Positions 1 through 7,647 of a DNA stretch of 64,000 nt are shown piece by piece. Both the position numbers and the translations under genes were made by a program. Source of the DNA: Bacillus sp. FJAT-28004 (GTDB lineage: Bacteria > Bacillota > Bacilli > Paenibacillales > Paenibacillaceae); NCBI RefSeq assembly GCF_001280845.1, contig NZ_LGHP01000002.1, positions 713,439-777,438 of the forward strand. The letters are read 5' to 3'. The notes beneath the pieces were generated by a model. The model searched no databases and was not told where the DNA came from. It saw only the letters and a program-made list of their open reading frames with translations. Position 1 is the stretch's first letter. Every line of letters starts with the position of its first letter.

Positions 1-273
1 TTCGCCGCATCTGTTTCATTATTAAATCCTCATGCAATCCTCGATACTATCGGTGTAATTGGAACAAGTTCCATTTCCTATTCTGGGATGGAAAAGCTAG
101 CATTTACACTTGCTTGTATATTGGTGTCATGGATTTGGTTTTTTTCTCTTGCCTTAGTGGGAAGACAAGTAGGAAGATTAGATAAATCTGGCAGGTTTAT
201 CATTTTTCTAAACAAAGTTTCTGCCATTATTATGTGGGGAACCGCTGTATATCTTATTACACTATTAAACTAA
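1..273 (+). CDS. LysE-family exporter, C-terminal part (5' truncated)
   Basis: The reading frame is open from base 1 and ends with TAA at 271-273, so only the last 90 residues are in the window. The visible part starts FAASVSLLNPHAILDTIGV, and the LNPHAxLDTxGVIG pattern is typical of the LysE/ArgO family of amino-acid exporters in the cytoplasmic membrane. Two hydrophobic segments follow (about residues 31-48 and 70-88 of the fragment), matching the last two helices of a six-helix LysE protein. An internal ATG at 88 is not the start, because the conserved LNPHA motif lies upstream in the same frame. The substrate cannot be told from the fragment. An intrinsic terminator follows 15 bp later. 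Confidence 0.85.
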   Translation, partial: FAASVSLLNPHAILDTIGVIGTSSISYSGMEKLAFTLACILVSWIWFFSLALVGRQVGRLDKSGRFIIFLNKVSAIIMWGTAVYLITLLN

Positions 274-394
274 CGGGAAACGATAGCGGAGGAGCTTCCT
301 ATGTAGTAGCTCCTCTTTTCTATTGAACTAACGGGCAGTTTAACGTAACAAATAGCCTCAATATTCGTTAATAATTTGGAGAACGTTAGTTCAA
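271..394 (+). repeat. Dispersed hairpin repeat, copy 1
   Basis: The order is TAACGGGAAACGATAG, a GC-rich hairpin with T-run, then TTGAACTAACGGGCAG-TTTAACGTAAC. The same order recurs near 2195, 3665, 5342, 15820 and 28200 with different hairpin sequences. In this copy only, TTGAACTAACG (323-333) is matched by a perfect inverted CGTTAGTTCAA (384-394), closing a 72-bp right half. Confidence 0.65.
289..319 (+). terminator. Intrinsic terminator inside a dispersed repeat
   Basis: GAGGAGCT (289-296) pairs with AGCTCCTC (308-315) and is followed by TTTT. It ends the LysE gene and forms the core of repeat copy 271-394. Confidence 0.75.
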
Positions 395-488
395 CGCACC
401 ATGGAGTAGTTTGCGATCCGCAGCTGAATGACCCAGCAGAAATAGGCGTTAAGGTCGTGTTTCATATTTTGAAATGAGGAAAATCAGT

Positions 489-920
489 ATGGAATACAAA
501 CAAGTTGATATTTATGTTTACGGTAAAAGAATTATTATGATTGCTAACGGAATTATTAATAAGTGGGGAGGAATTATTGCAAACATTGATGTAGTGAAGG
601 AGGTTGAAATTCCTAACAGCGAGGAACAAATTGAGTCAGCGCTTGAATATGTATTTCAGAAATGCCATTCTCTAACTCCCGTGGAAAACGACATCACTCC
701 GCTTGAGAAGTATTTAGAAGTAAAAGGCTATGAAAAAGCGATAAAAGGGAAAAAATTAGTTATATACTCATGGGATAGGGAAGAAGGTTATTCTTTAACT
801 CCTACAAAGAAACAAAAAGGTTTTATTTTTTTAGATGATAAAAAAATACATTTAGGTCATGAAATTATTAAAGGTAATCTGGCAAAAGCCTTAAGAGAAG
901 CGATTGCGAATTCAAAGTAA
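489..920 (+). CDS. Possible CDI-type immunity protein (CdiI-like), 143 aa
   Basis: This is a soluble protein with no signal peptide or membrane segment. The start at 489 is preferred over the ATG at 474 because AATGAGGA (473-480) makes a good ribosome site eight bases upstream. The sequence (MEYKQVDIYVYGKRI, FQKCHSLTPVEN, LEKYLEVKGYEKAIKGKKL) reminds me of small Firmicute proteins annotated as contact-dependent growth inhibition immunity proteins. This is recall of overall pattern, not a catalytic motif. No matching toxin gene lies next to it, so it could be an orphan immunity gene. A terminator follows at 954. The function remains tentative. Confidence 0.55.
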   Translation: MEYKQVDIYVYGKRIIMIANGIINKWGGIIANIDVVKEVEIPNSEEQIESALEYVFQKCHSLTPVENDITPLEKYLEVKGYEKAIKGKKLVIYSWDREEGYSLTPTKKQKGFIFLDDKKIHLGHEIIKGNLAKALREAIANSK

Positions 921-953
921 TGAAAACCACATGTGAGTATTGTACTGTTCCTT

Positions 954-980
954 AAGGTTCCGGAAGCCCGGAACCTTTTT
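954..980 (+). terminator. Intrinsic terminator
   Basis: AAGGTTCCGG (954-963) and CCGGAACCTT (968-977) form a perfect 10-bp stem followed by a T run. It ends the 489-920 gene. Bases 981-1330 hold no convincing gene; the minus-strand frame at 857-1126 runs through this terminator and is rejected. Confidence 0.85.
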
Positions 981-1354
981 GTATTGAGGAAAATTGCAGT
1001 GGGCTGCGAGAAATCATTAGTGTAGATACGAAATAGGAATATCCTTCGAGGTACATATGCTCGGCTCAATACCTCGTTCGAAAAGGTTTTTTTTGGTGGA
1101 AGGAAATTCGCTAAATCATTAAGCAAACGGTTAACTATAATTTAACAATCACCAGAACGAATAGTTTAGTTGAATAAGAAACGTGCTAAAAATGAAAAAA
1201 CATACAAGGGATTATTAAATTACTAATGTATTGATCCAAGGAGGATTATTGCAGCTTTTGTTATTGAAACACAGTTAATATTTCTATAATGGTTCAAACT
1301 TCTACTATGTTACATTAACTTGTTAAGATTGCATGATACGGTTCCTTGATCATG

Positions 1355-1412
1355 CAACTTATAAGTTGCTTATTCTTGACAAGCAACCACAGGGTTGCTT
1401 ATAATCGAAATA
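1355..1412 (+). promoter_or_regulatory. Promoter with nested operators; probable leaderless start
   Basis: TTGACA (1376-1381) and TATAAT (1400-1405) with an 18-bp spacer form a near-consensus sigma-A promoter. The expected transcription start, about seven bases after the -10, coincides with the ATG at 1412, and no Shine-Dalgarno lies between. The spacer is itself an inverted repeat (AGCAAC...GTTGCT, 1382-1399). A second palindrome GCAACTTATAAGTTGC lies at 1354-1369 just before the -35. These are suitable sites for autorepression by the ArsR-type protein encoded immediately downstream. Confidence 0.7.
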
Positions 1413-1690
1413 TGGAATGGGACAAAGATGCTATATTCAAAGCACTTGGCGACTCGACTCGGCGGCTTATATTAGACGAACTATCCGAACGCAACGAGAT
1501 GACGTTGTATGAACTTACGGTACGTCTCATTATGAAGCACGACCTTGCCATTTCGCGACAGGCGATAGCAAAGCATCTTTCTGCATTGGAAGGTGCGGGG
1601 CTCGTCAAATCAGAAAAAAAGGGAAAATTTCGAGTGGTTATTTTCAATAAAGAACCACTGAAAAATTTGCTGAAAAAATGGATAGAGTAA
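1412..1690 (+). CDS. ArsR-family HTH transcriptional regulator, 92 aa
   Basis: A small winged-helix repressor. IFKALGDSTRRLILDELSE, ISRQAIAKHLSALEGAGLV and the wing KKGKFRVVIF are classical ArsR/SmtB features, with the recognition helix around residues 48-64. No metal-binding cysteine pair is seen, so it probably belongs to the non-metal subgroup often paired with VOC or SRPBCC genes. The start is set at 1412, where family homology begins; the longer frame from 1346 would run through the promoter. The mRNA is probably leaderless. The VOC protein gene lies 98 bp downstream and is the likely regulated partner. Confidence 0.85.
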   Translation: MEWDKDAIFKALGDSTRRLILDELSERNEMTLYELTVRLIMKHDLAISRQAIAKHLSALEGAGLVKSEKKGKFRVVIFNKEPLKNLLKKWIE

Positions 1691-1788
1691 TTTTAATTAA
1701 AAACTTCTGACGAATGTATGGGTCTTTCTGATTGGAGCCAGATTGTTAGCAGAGAATCAACGTTGCAAATATCAAAGGAGGCACAAAC

Positions 1789-2175
1789 ATGATGAAAATC
1801 ATTGTTACCAGTCTATTCGTTCAAGATCAAGACAAGGCATTGGAGTTTTATACAGAAACGCTGGGCTTTGTAAAAAAGCATGACGTTCCCATGGGAAAAT
1901 TTAGGTGGATAGCACTTGTTTCTCACGAAGAGCATGATGGTACCGAGCTTATACTCGAACCGAATGAACATCCTGCCGCTAAAGAGTATCAAAAAAAGAT
2001 ATTTGCCGAAGGCGTCCCAGCAACAATGTTTGGCGTTGCAGATATTCATAAAGAGTACAATCGTTTATTGGAAAACGGTGTGAAGTTTACTATGGAGCCG
2101 ACAAAAATGGGCGAATTCACGATAGCTGTCTTCGACGATACATGCGGCAACCTAATTCAGATTATTCAGAAATAA
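1789..2175 (+). CDS. VOC (glyoxalase/bleomycin-resistance fold) protein, 128 aa
   Basis: A single vicinal-oxygen-chelate domain: IIVTSLFVQDQDKALEFYTETLGF at the start, a central ELILEPNEHPAAKEYQ strand region, and TFGNLIQI-like ending DTCGNLIQIIQK. Such proteins bind a metal and act in detoxification or antibiotic binding, but the substrate is not readable here. AAAGGAGG (1774-1781) gives a strong ribosome site seven bases before the ATG at 1789; a second ATG at 1792 is possible. It follows the ArsR gene on the same strand, a common ArsR-VOC pairing. A terminator-bearing repeat follows at 2205. Confidence 0.85.
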   Translation: MMKIIVTSLFVQDQDKALEFYTETLGFVKKHDVPMGKFRWIALVSHEEHDGTELILEPNEHPAAKEYQKKIFAEGVPATMFGVADIHKEYNRLLENGVKFTMEPTKMGEFTIAVFDDTCGNLIQIIQK

Positions 2176-2194
2176 CTTTATGACGAAATATCGG

Positions 2195-2272
2195 GGTAAA
2201 GATAGAGGAGGAGCTGCATCTGTGCAGTTCCTCTTTTCTTTGTTGAAGTAACGGACAGTTTAGTGTGATAAA
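2195..2272 (+). repeat. Dispersed hairpin repeat, copy 2, with terminator
   Basis: GGTAAAGATAG, a hairpin (AGAGGAGGAGCTGCA against TGCAGTTCCTCT, about 2204-2235, then TTTT), then TTGAAGTAACGGACAG-TTTAGTGTGATA. The order and edges match copy 1. It acts as terminator for the VOC gene. Confidence 0.65.
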
Positions 2273-2570
2273 AAATGGAAGAGACGTATCATATCGTATA
2301 CAGAATTGTTGATTTTTTATTTAATACAATGGAATGGAGTCACGCCTCAAGAATCACCGTCATCGTCGTAATTTCTTTCTGGGGGTACTGCCTTCACCGC
2401 TGGATCTCCTCCCAGAGCTTGAAAACTTGTCTCTTGATCATTTACCTAACAGTATCCTACTATTTCTTCCGAAAGAGGAGGTAAGGCTTACAATAATGGC
2501 TTCATGTAGTAAAGGTGGTTGCTACACAACTAAGAAACTCTTTTTTTGCTGTCTAGATTATATGTAGCAT

Positions 2571-2910
2571 TTATGCCAAGTGAGGATAGATCACTAAGGA
2601 AAATAATAAAGATACCTCGTCTCTAGTGCGTGATTGGATTTCGACCTATGTAGCTGAAGATCTATATAAGGCAGGGTACCAATTGCAACAAGCGCTTGGG
2701 GGGGAGCTAACGTTAGCAAGGAGTTTGCAAAACAATTGCAGGAATATTCCTTAACGAATCAAAAAGAATTCACACAGCTCATACTAACCACCTACATGGA
2801 CCTCGATCTGACAATTCCTTCAAGTGTCTCGAAAACGTACAAAGGGTACGCATTTTCTCAAATGTTTTTGTTCGGCTTAATTGGGGATAAACCGAAGGAA
2901 AGATTATAGG
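2571..2910 (+). pseudogene. Broken gene fragment; resembles the C-terminus of a Cas8b1/Cst1-like protein
   Basis: From about 2597 one frame reads KENNKDTSSLVRDWISTYVA and continues to a run of seven G (2698-2704). Protein-like sequence then continues only in another frame (NVSKEFAKQLQEYSLTN ... IPSSVSKTYKGYAFSQMFLF ... GDKPKERL) to TAG at 2908-2910. One extra G would rejoin the two parts, so the gene is broken at the homopolymer, or the tract is misread or slips. There is no proper start: an ATG at 2571 is in yet another frame. The ending pattern (EFxxLILxxYMxLxLxIPSS, then AFxxxFLFGLIG) recalls the C-terminus of type I-B Cas8b1/Cst1, but that is a weak inference. No other cas gene or array is present. 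Confidence 0.45.
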
Positions 2911-2935
2911 TTAATAGCTTTACTTTGGGTCGGGC

Positions 2936-2968
2936 ATTGAACTAACTGGCAGTTTAGTTGAGAAGATA
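2936..2968 (+). repeat. Dispersed repeat, right end only
   Basis: ATTGAACTAACTGGCAG followed by TTTAGTTGAG matches the right edge of repeat copies 1 and 2 without a hairpin. It lies just behind the broken gene. Confidence 0.5.
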
Positions 2969-3032
2969 CACTTTATTAATTGGTCAATACTGTATATGAT
3001 AAGGACAGAATTAATAAGGGAGAGGATAACTG

Positions 3033-3512
3033 TTGGCAACTTTTTTAACTACAATTACTCCTGACATCAGTGAGTTTATTTACAACCAACATCTTTTCTT
3101 TGTTGGTACTGCTCCAACAGAAACAGGCGAAGTTAGCGTGTCTCCAAAAGGTTATGATACACTCAGAATAATTGGTGATTCCAAGATTTTGTATCTGGAT
3201 TATCATGGAAGTGGAAATGAGACTGCCATTCATTTAAGACAGAATAAAAAGATAACTTTCATGTGGTGTAGTTTTGAGGAAGAACCTTTAATATTAAGGG
3301 TTTATGGACGAGGTAAAGTCCTTGATAAAGGAACTGAGAGTTTTACGTTAACCTTCAATGAACACTTCACAGGATATGAAGAAAGAATTGTGAGACAAAT
3401 ATTCGAGATTGATGTTTCATCTGTCCAAAAAAGTTGCGGGTGGGGTGTTCCATTTATGAAGTTTGAAAAAATCCGTCCAAAATTGGATGACATGTCTAAG
3501 AAACATATTTGA
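3033..3512 (+). CDS. Pyridoxamine 5'-phosphate oxidase family protein, 159 aa
   Basis: An FMN-binding split-barrel protein. The N-terminal pattern HLFFVGTAPTETGEVSVSPKGYDTLRI with the following ILYLDYHGSGNETAIHLRQN is the usual core of PPOX-type flavin proteins. At 159 residues it is somewhat shorter than the ~180-200 of many such proteins. The start is TTG at 3033 with GGGAGAGG (3018-3025) seven bases upstream; no ATG fits. It has no operon partner and is followed by repeat copies at 3525 and 3665. The substrate is unknown; true PdxH activity is unlikely given the subgroup. Confidence 0.85.
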   Translation: MATFLTTITPDISEFIYNQHLFFVGTAPTETGEVSVSPKGYDTLRIIGDSKILYLDYHGSGNETAIHLRQNKKITFMWCSFEEEPLILRVYGRGKVLDKGTESFTLTFNEHFTGYEERIVRQIFEIDVSSVQKSCGWGVPFMKFEKIRPKLDDMSKKHI

Positions 3513-3524
3513 CCAGATAATTAA

Positions 3525-3610
3525 ATTAACGGTGAACGATATTTCAATCATTGAAGCGGCAGTTGGTCTGCCACTTTGTCATTAAATAGTTCAGTTTATA
3601 GGGCTTTTTT
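3525..3610 (+). repeat. Dispersed hairpin repeat, degenerate copy
   Basis: ATTAACGGTGAACGATA (left edge), then CGGCAG-TTGGT-CTGCCA hairpin, then a degraded right part with AGTTCAGTTTA. It directly follows the PPOX-like gene. Confidence 0.45.
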
Positions 3611-3665
3611 CATAGTCTACAATATTGGGGCTTGACCATACAGCGGCTGCTCCATTTCTTTTTTA

Positions 3666-3748
3666 AGCTAACGGGTAAAGATAGTTCAATGCCAAAGGGC
3701 TGCCTTGTGGCAGCCCTTCGCTCAACTAACGGGCAGGTTAGCGTGACG
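3666..3748 (+). repeat. Dispersed hairpin repeat, copy 3 (full)
   Basis: GCTAACGGGTAAAGATAG, a perfect 10-bp hairpin AAGGGCTGCC (3695-3704) / GGCAGCCCTT (3709-3718) with loop TTGT, then CAACTAACGGGCAGGTTAGCG. It sits between the plus-strand PPOX-like gene and the convergent gene ending at 3831. Confidence 0.7.
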
Positions 3749-3830
3749 GATCGCTATTAAGAAATACTTCACAAGGAATGCTTTCCTAGTGGTGATGATA
3801 TGAGAATGCTCCCATTTTTTGTTTTCAAAC

Positions 3831-4448
3831 CTAGCTCTCAGCGTTCACAGTGATCGGAATTTTAATCCAATCTACTCCTATTGACCTCACGCCCTTTTGC
3901 GTATCGGAACCTATGGAAATCATAATGTTGAAGGTTTCCGATGGTGAAATTGCTTTTCGATCTGAAACTAAATCAATCAATATCGTTCCAGTTCCTCCTC
4001 CTGAAGGTGTACCTAAAGGATCTACACCAACAATTACCTCATTTCTCCATTCATCACCTAGGCTCTTATCTCCTTCAGAAGCATATGGCTGTAGAGATGT
4101 CTTTTGATTCTTAGGGTGACTGCTTAGAATATTGGAAATATACCATTTCTTCGGGATGTAAACAGTCATTCCACCGAAATCTTTTGGATCAATCTCAAAC
4201 GATGCAACAATTCGCATGCGCTCAGCCATTCCTTTGTCGCCCCATACAAAGATCGTTCCTTTTACCGATGAGTTTTGATGTGCAGTACTGGACTTAACGT
4301 TGAACTCCTTGGTGACCACAACACCATCATTGACTACTGTGTAATCAGAAAGCTTCTCGTGAAAATAGTAGCGTTGCACGATCAAGACAGTCACTACAAC
4401 TAAAACAGCAGCAAAAGCAGCCAAGATGTATTTAACAGACCGCTTCAG
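3831..4448 (-). CDS. Membrane-anchored protein of unknown function, 206 aa
   Basis: I do not recognise the family. A basic N-terminus is followed by one hydrophobic helix (ILAAFAAVLVVVTVLIV), then a predicted extracytoplasmic, beta-rich domain. I place the start at a CTG (4448), because GGAGGG (complement of 4455-4460) sits six bases upstream and the resulting MKRSVKYILAAF fits a membrane anchor. The TTG at 4424 would cut off the positive residues and has no ribosome site. The gene is divergent from the 4673 gene. Type II membrane topology is inferred. Confidence 0.6.
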   Translation of the reverse strand: MKRSVKYILAAFAAVLVVVTVLIVQRYYFHEKLSDYTVVNDGVVVTKEFNVKSSTAHQNSSVKGTIFVWGDKGMAERMRIVASFEIDPKDFGGMTVYIPKKWYISNILSSHPKNQKTSLQPYASEGDKSLGDEWRNEVIVGVDPLGTPSGGGTGTILIDLVSDRKAISPSETFNIMISIGSDTQKGVRSIGVDWIKIPITVNAES

Positions 4449-4584
4449 AATAATCCCTCCAATAATTTTTTACATTTTTACCAACTCCATTATATATCAT
4501 GAATAATACTTTAATCTGGAGGTAAAACATTCATCTAACAACTTGCCCTTCTAGATATGTACATAATTGATGTTTTCGACTATT

Positions 4585-4625
4585 ACTCACCACCTTAAGG
4601 ACCTTCGGTCCTTAAGGTGGTGAGT
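4585..4625. repeat. Perfect 19-bp inverted repeat with 3-base loop
   Basis: 4585-4603 is exactly complementary to 4607-4625 with TTC as the loop. There is no T run on either side, so it is not a plain terminator. It lies between two divergent genes, 48 bp before the start at 4673, and would form a very stable structure in the leader of that mRNA or a symmetric operator in DNA. Confidence 0.8.
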
Positions 4626-4672
4626 CGTGAATACAAGAAAGTTAGATGAAATCAATGCAAAGGACATGATAA

Positions 4673-5254
4673 ATGGAACCATTACTTTTTCTCTCGGAAT
4701 ATGATGCCGAATTAAAGCCTCTGATCTGTTTTAAATGGAATGAGAAGCATGGAGATGGCTTCGAAGATGCTAACCAAGAGTTCAGAAGATATATTATGAA
4801 TTACATTTTCGAAAACGATCAACTTTATATTTCCAAGGAATTAGTAAGCGATTTATTTTTGGCGGAATCATTATGGGCTAAGGAGGCTTGGTGTGTTTAT
4901 CAGAAATATCATTTAATTGGAGAGAAGTTACTTCGATCGGGAGGAATCCAATATATTGATGATTTTTTGGAAGGGGCTTTCTCCAGCTTTGATACATATT
5001 GTTCGTGTAGAATGATGAACTTAGTTGATTACAATATTTCTAATTTGATATATGAACTAAAAAATCGGATTAAAGAAGCAACAGACCCAGAACAAAAAAA
5101 ACGTTATGTAAACGGTATTGAATTATTTAAACTTTTTATTGAAGGTGACCCAAGTGAAGGCATTGTAAGTTTAACAGGAAGTGTTAAAGTACAAAACATT
5201 AAAGAAGTCAGATATAACATCTTTAGTAAGATATTAAATAAACTGAAAAGATAA
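4673..5254 (+). CDS. Hypothetical protein, 193 aa
   Basis: No recognised family. The protein is soluble, acidic at the N-terminus (MEPLLFLSEYDAEL) and helix-rich, with a lysine-rich end (FSKILNKLKR). There is no signal peptide and no clear catalytic motif. AAGGA at 4660-4664 precedes the ATG by eight bases. The 19-bp inverted repeat lies in its leader. Base composition is AT-rich like its neighbours. It could belong to the local accessory set that includes the immunity-like protein at 489, but nothing in the sequence shows this. Confidence 0.6.
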   Translation: MEPLLFLSEYDAELKPLICFKWNEKHGDGFEDANQEFRRYIMNYIFENDQLYISKELVSDLFLAESLWAKEAWCVYQKYHLIGEKLLRSGGIQYIDDFLEGAFSSFDTYCSCRMMNLVDYNISNLIYELKNRIKEATDPEQKKRYVNGIELFKLFIEGDPSEGIVSLTGSVKVQNIKEVRYNIFSKILNKLKR

Positions 5255-5341
5255 TAATTGGTGTTGAATGTAAAGAGTGAGTGGTTGTGAGCTCATCTAC
5301 CCACCTCTTCACACTGCGGAGCATTTGACCCTCACGCAACG

Positions 5342-5410
5342 AAAGTTCAACCCCGAGGGGCTGCCACATGGCAGCCCTTCGCTACGCTAACGGGCAGGTT
5401 AGTGCAACAT
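5342..5410 (+). repeat. Dispersed hairpin repeat, copy 4
   Basis: AAGTTCAACCCC, hairpin GGGCTGCC (5358-5365) / GGCAGCCC (5370-5377) with loop ACAT, then GCTAACGGGCAGGTTAGTGC. The left edge is shortened relative to copy 3. Confidence 0.6.
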
Positions 5411-5458
5411 TTTATTACCATTTTCGTCTAATTTCTGAAGTCGCTTTTGGATGAAATT

Positions 5459-5467
5459 GGGGGGGGG
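5459..5467 (+). promoter_or_regulatory. Ribosome binding site made of nine consecutive G
   Basis: The only Shine-Dalgarno-like sequence before the ATG at 5474 is a run of nine G, six bases upstream. Homopolymer slippage would change its spacing. Confidence 0.5.
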
Positions 5468-5473
5468 ATATAA

Positions 5474-5929
5474 ATGGTTGGCAAGATAATTGTTGGCTGG
5501 ACGATTATTACATTTAGCTATTTTCTTACGATGTTTGCAATGTTTACGTTGTATAGGATCATCTTTAAAGAACCGATAGACTATAATTGGGACTTATCCG
5601 GTACTTTTGCTGGTATACCGTTGCTGATCATTCCATATATCTTAGCTGGAATATATTCGAATCAGACTTTTGTAAATAAACGCTATGGCGCATTATGGGT
5701 AAGTATAATTCCTGTTATTAGTGAGCGATTATTGATATATCTAATTGGCTATTTATTAGTGCTTGCAGGCGGTGACGGATCGATGAATGGAATAACAACT
5801 ATGATGTTCATACGTGGCGAGGCAGCGCCTTACTACACGTATACCTATATCATCTGTGGTGTGATAAGCGTTTTGATTTGTTTAATTGTTGCTTCATATA
5901 AGCCTAAAGTTAATCAGTTGCTGCGCTAA
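5474..5929 (+). CDS. Integral membrane protein of unknown function, 151 aa
   Basis: Four hydrophobic segments are visible at about residues 5-28, 47-64, 74-97 and 118-141, so this is a small polytopic membrane protein. No transporter or enzyme motif is recognised. The start is ATG 5474, behind the G9 tract. It stands alone on the plus strand; a short left-edge piece of the dispersed repeat (GGTAACGATAGG) follows its stop at about 5931-5944. The bases from there to 6143 hold nothing else that I can identify. Confidence 0.65.
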   Translation: MVGKIIVGWTIITFSYFLTMFAMFTLYRIIFKEPIDYNWDLSGTFAGIPLLIIPYILAGIYSNQTFVNKRYGALWVSIIPVISERLLIYLIGYLLVLAGGDGSMNGITTMMFIRGEAAPYYTYTYIICGVISVLICLIVASYKPKVNQLLR

Positions 5930-6143
5930 AGGGTAACGATAGGTCGATTTGCAATATTAAAGACAGCAATCGCTTAGAACCGACGTGTATAGTAAGAATC
6001 ATCCCGATAAGGAGCTCCTGGTACTGTCTTACATTTAATAAGCAGCGTATTATCTATAGAGTAAATTCTGGGGGAAATGAATAAATTAAATGAAATCCAC
6101 CATAATAGTCAAGTGCACCTACCTATCGATTGGAGGATAAAAC

Positions 6144-6326
6144 ATGCTCGATAACCTCGAGAGCAATTATGATTGTGCCAGTGCGGGAGATGATCTGCAT
6201 CAACTCAAGCAGGAGCTCGAATCGCTTCGTGAACAGCAAGCAGAAGACAAAGAATCACAAGAAATGATCAATCGACTTGAAAATCAAATCTCGTTTATAT
6301 TAAACAAATGTGATATCAACCATTAG
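6144..6326 (+). CDS. Small coiled-coil protein, 60 aa
   Basis: A highly charged small protein; residues 18-50 (LHQLKQELESLREQQ through MINRLENQISF) have heptad spacing of leucine and isoleucine and should form a coiled coil. A strong ribosome site (GGAGG in ATTGGAGGATAAAAC) precedes the ATG, and an intrinsic terminator follows 11 bases after the stop. Together these support a real monocistronic gene. Function unknown. Confidence 0.7.
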   Translation: MLDNLESNYDCASAGDDLHQLKQELESLREQQAEDKESQEMINRLENQISFILNKCDINH

Positions 6327-6336
6327 TCTGAATAAA

Positions 6337-6390
6337 CAACGAATCCCCTACTTTACCCGATTAAGCGGTGAAGTAGGGGATTTGTTGTTT
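6337..6390 (+). terminator. Long intrinsic terminator
   Basis: 6337-6354 pairs with 6371-6388 (an 18-bp stem including one G-T pair), followed by TT. It ends the coiled-coil gene. Bases 6391-6671 contain no gene; only a TATAAT-like hexamer near 6511 stands out. Confidence 0.75.
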
Positions 6391-6671
6391 CAAACGCGTA
6401 ATCATATATGTTCTTGTCATTTCTTCAAGTCGTGCATGCGTTCAGCCGAAGGTTGTATGTTTTTGTCGTGCCGATTTCCGACTTGCTGAAGCTATGACCG
6501 GGACATTAAGATATAATAAAACTATTGAATAGAACGCAGAAAAAGACCGACCCATCCTTATTAGGACAAAACAGTCCATTTAACCAACACAAACCATCGC
6601 CTAAATTAATGCACCACGAAAGATGATGGCTTCAAATGAGGCTGGGCGTGAGTAAATCGTCGGAGGTTCTT

Positions 6672-7541
6672 ATGTCAGATTACTTATTTCTCAGGCAGGC
6701 GTCGGTGATCGGAGGATCAAGTTTCGATTGTTCTGAGCAATGGCCGTTCGCTTTTCCACTTCATAAACATGATCTTTACAGTGAGTTGCTTCTAATTAGC
6801 GAAGGAAGCGGGAAGTTTTCCATAGACGGAACAACCTATGAAGCCGGTCCAGGTACGATTTTGTTGTATCACCGTGGGATCTGGCATGAGGAAATGTCCG
6901 TCACCCATCCTTTTCGTGCGCGTTATTTAGCCTTTCGCGGGTTACAGATCCAGGGGTTGCCTCCAGATTATTTCCTCGCCTCCAAACAGACTCCCATTAT
7001 TCGGACACTTGGAAATGAGGAGTTCAGTGTCTTATACCACCTTGTGGGTGATATCGCCAATGAATTGAAACAGAAGAAATTCGAGTATCAGAATATGACG
7101 GATCATATGTTTGGAATTTTTCTGACCCGATTGGGACGACACGTATACAGTACAAGAAACGATGGCAAATCGAAAAAAAGACCAAAGGAAGCCGTCTATT
7201 TCGCGAGAAGATACATGGAAGAGCATTATGATCAAAAAATAACACTGACTAAGCTTGCAGCCCTCTCTTTTGTGAATCCCTATCATCTAGCGCACTTATT
7301 CAAGGATGAGACGGGGATCAGTCCGATCCAATTCTTGATCCAATATCGGGTAGAGGTTGCGAAACGATATCTCCTAACGACCGATCTATCGATTCAGGAT
7401 ATCGCTGAGGCAATCGGATACAGTAGTGAAACCTCATTCCAGCATTTATTCCGAAAACTGACAGGTGTAACCCCTGGTCAATTCAGATTGACAGGCCATG
7501 TAGAAATTCGGGATAACCTACCTAATTCAAATGATCATTAA
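6672..7541 (+). CDS. AraC-family transcriptional regulator, 289 aa
   Basis: An N-terminal cupin sugar-sensing domain (FPLHKHDLYSELLLISEG, GTILLYHRGIWHEE) spans about residues 15-150. Two AraC helix-turn-helix motifs lie at the C-terminus (KITLTKLAALSFVNPYHLAH, then SIQDIAEAIGYSSETSFQHL). The first ATG of the frame is at 6636, but GGAGG at 6662-6666 points to the ATG at 6672. It converges with another AraC gene. The target is unknown; the nearest catabolic genes start at 8777, and the divergent 7648 gene is the better candidate for those. Confidence 0.9.
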   Translation: MSDYLFLRQASVIGGSSFDCSEQWPFAFPLHKHDLYSELLLISEGSGKFSIDGTTYEAGPGTILLYHRGIWHEEMSVTHPFRARYLAFRGLQIQGLPPDYFLASKQTPIIRTLGNEEFSVLYHLVGDIANELKQKKFEYQNMTDHMFGIFLTRLGRHVYSTRNDGKSKKRPKEAVYFARRYMEEHYDQKITLTKLAALSFVNPYHLAHLFKDETGISPIQFLIQYRVEVAKRYLLTTDLSIQDIAEAIGYSSETSFQHLFRKLTGVTPGQFRLTGHVEIRDNLPNSNDH

Positions 7542-7554
7542 ATACAATTTTTTG

Positions 7555-7578
7555 AGCGACCTAGACATGGTCGCTTAT
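7555..7578. terminator. Shared terminator between convergent AraC genes
   Basis: AGCGACC (7555-7561) and GGTCGCT (7569-7575), with T or A runs on both sides, so it can serve both strands. Confidence 0.65.
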
Positions 7579-7647
7579 TTATATTTCACCTACAATTGGA
7601 ATGTAAGCGCATACCGATATGACGCAAGGCGCGCTCAAAATGTAATA

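Noticed and set aside
857..1126. 89-codon minus-strand frame
   Set aside because: Runs through a perfect terminator hairpin and overlaps the 489 gene; no family or ribosome site.
2275..2567. Two overlapping plus-strand frames (69 and 77 codons)
   Set aside because: Neither has a ribosome site or a recognised family; they overlap each other in different frames. They may be further decayed parts of the broken gene at 2571.
7605..7618. TGTAAGCGCATACC as a cre site
   Set aside because: Two mismatches and it lies between the 3' ends of convergent genes, where no promoter is expected.
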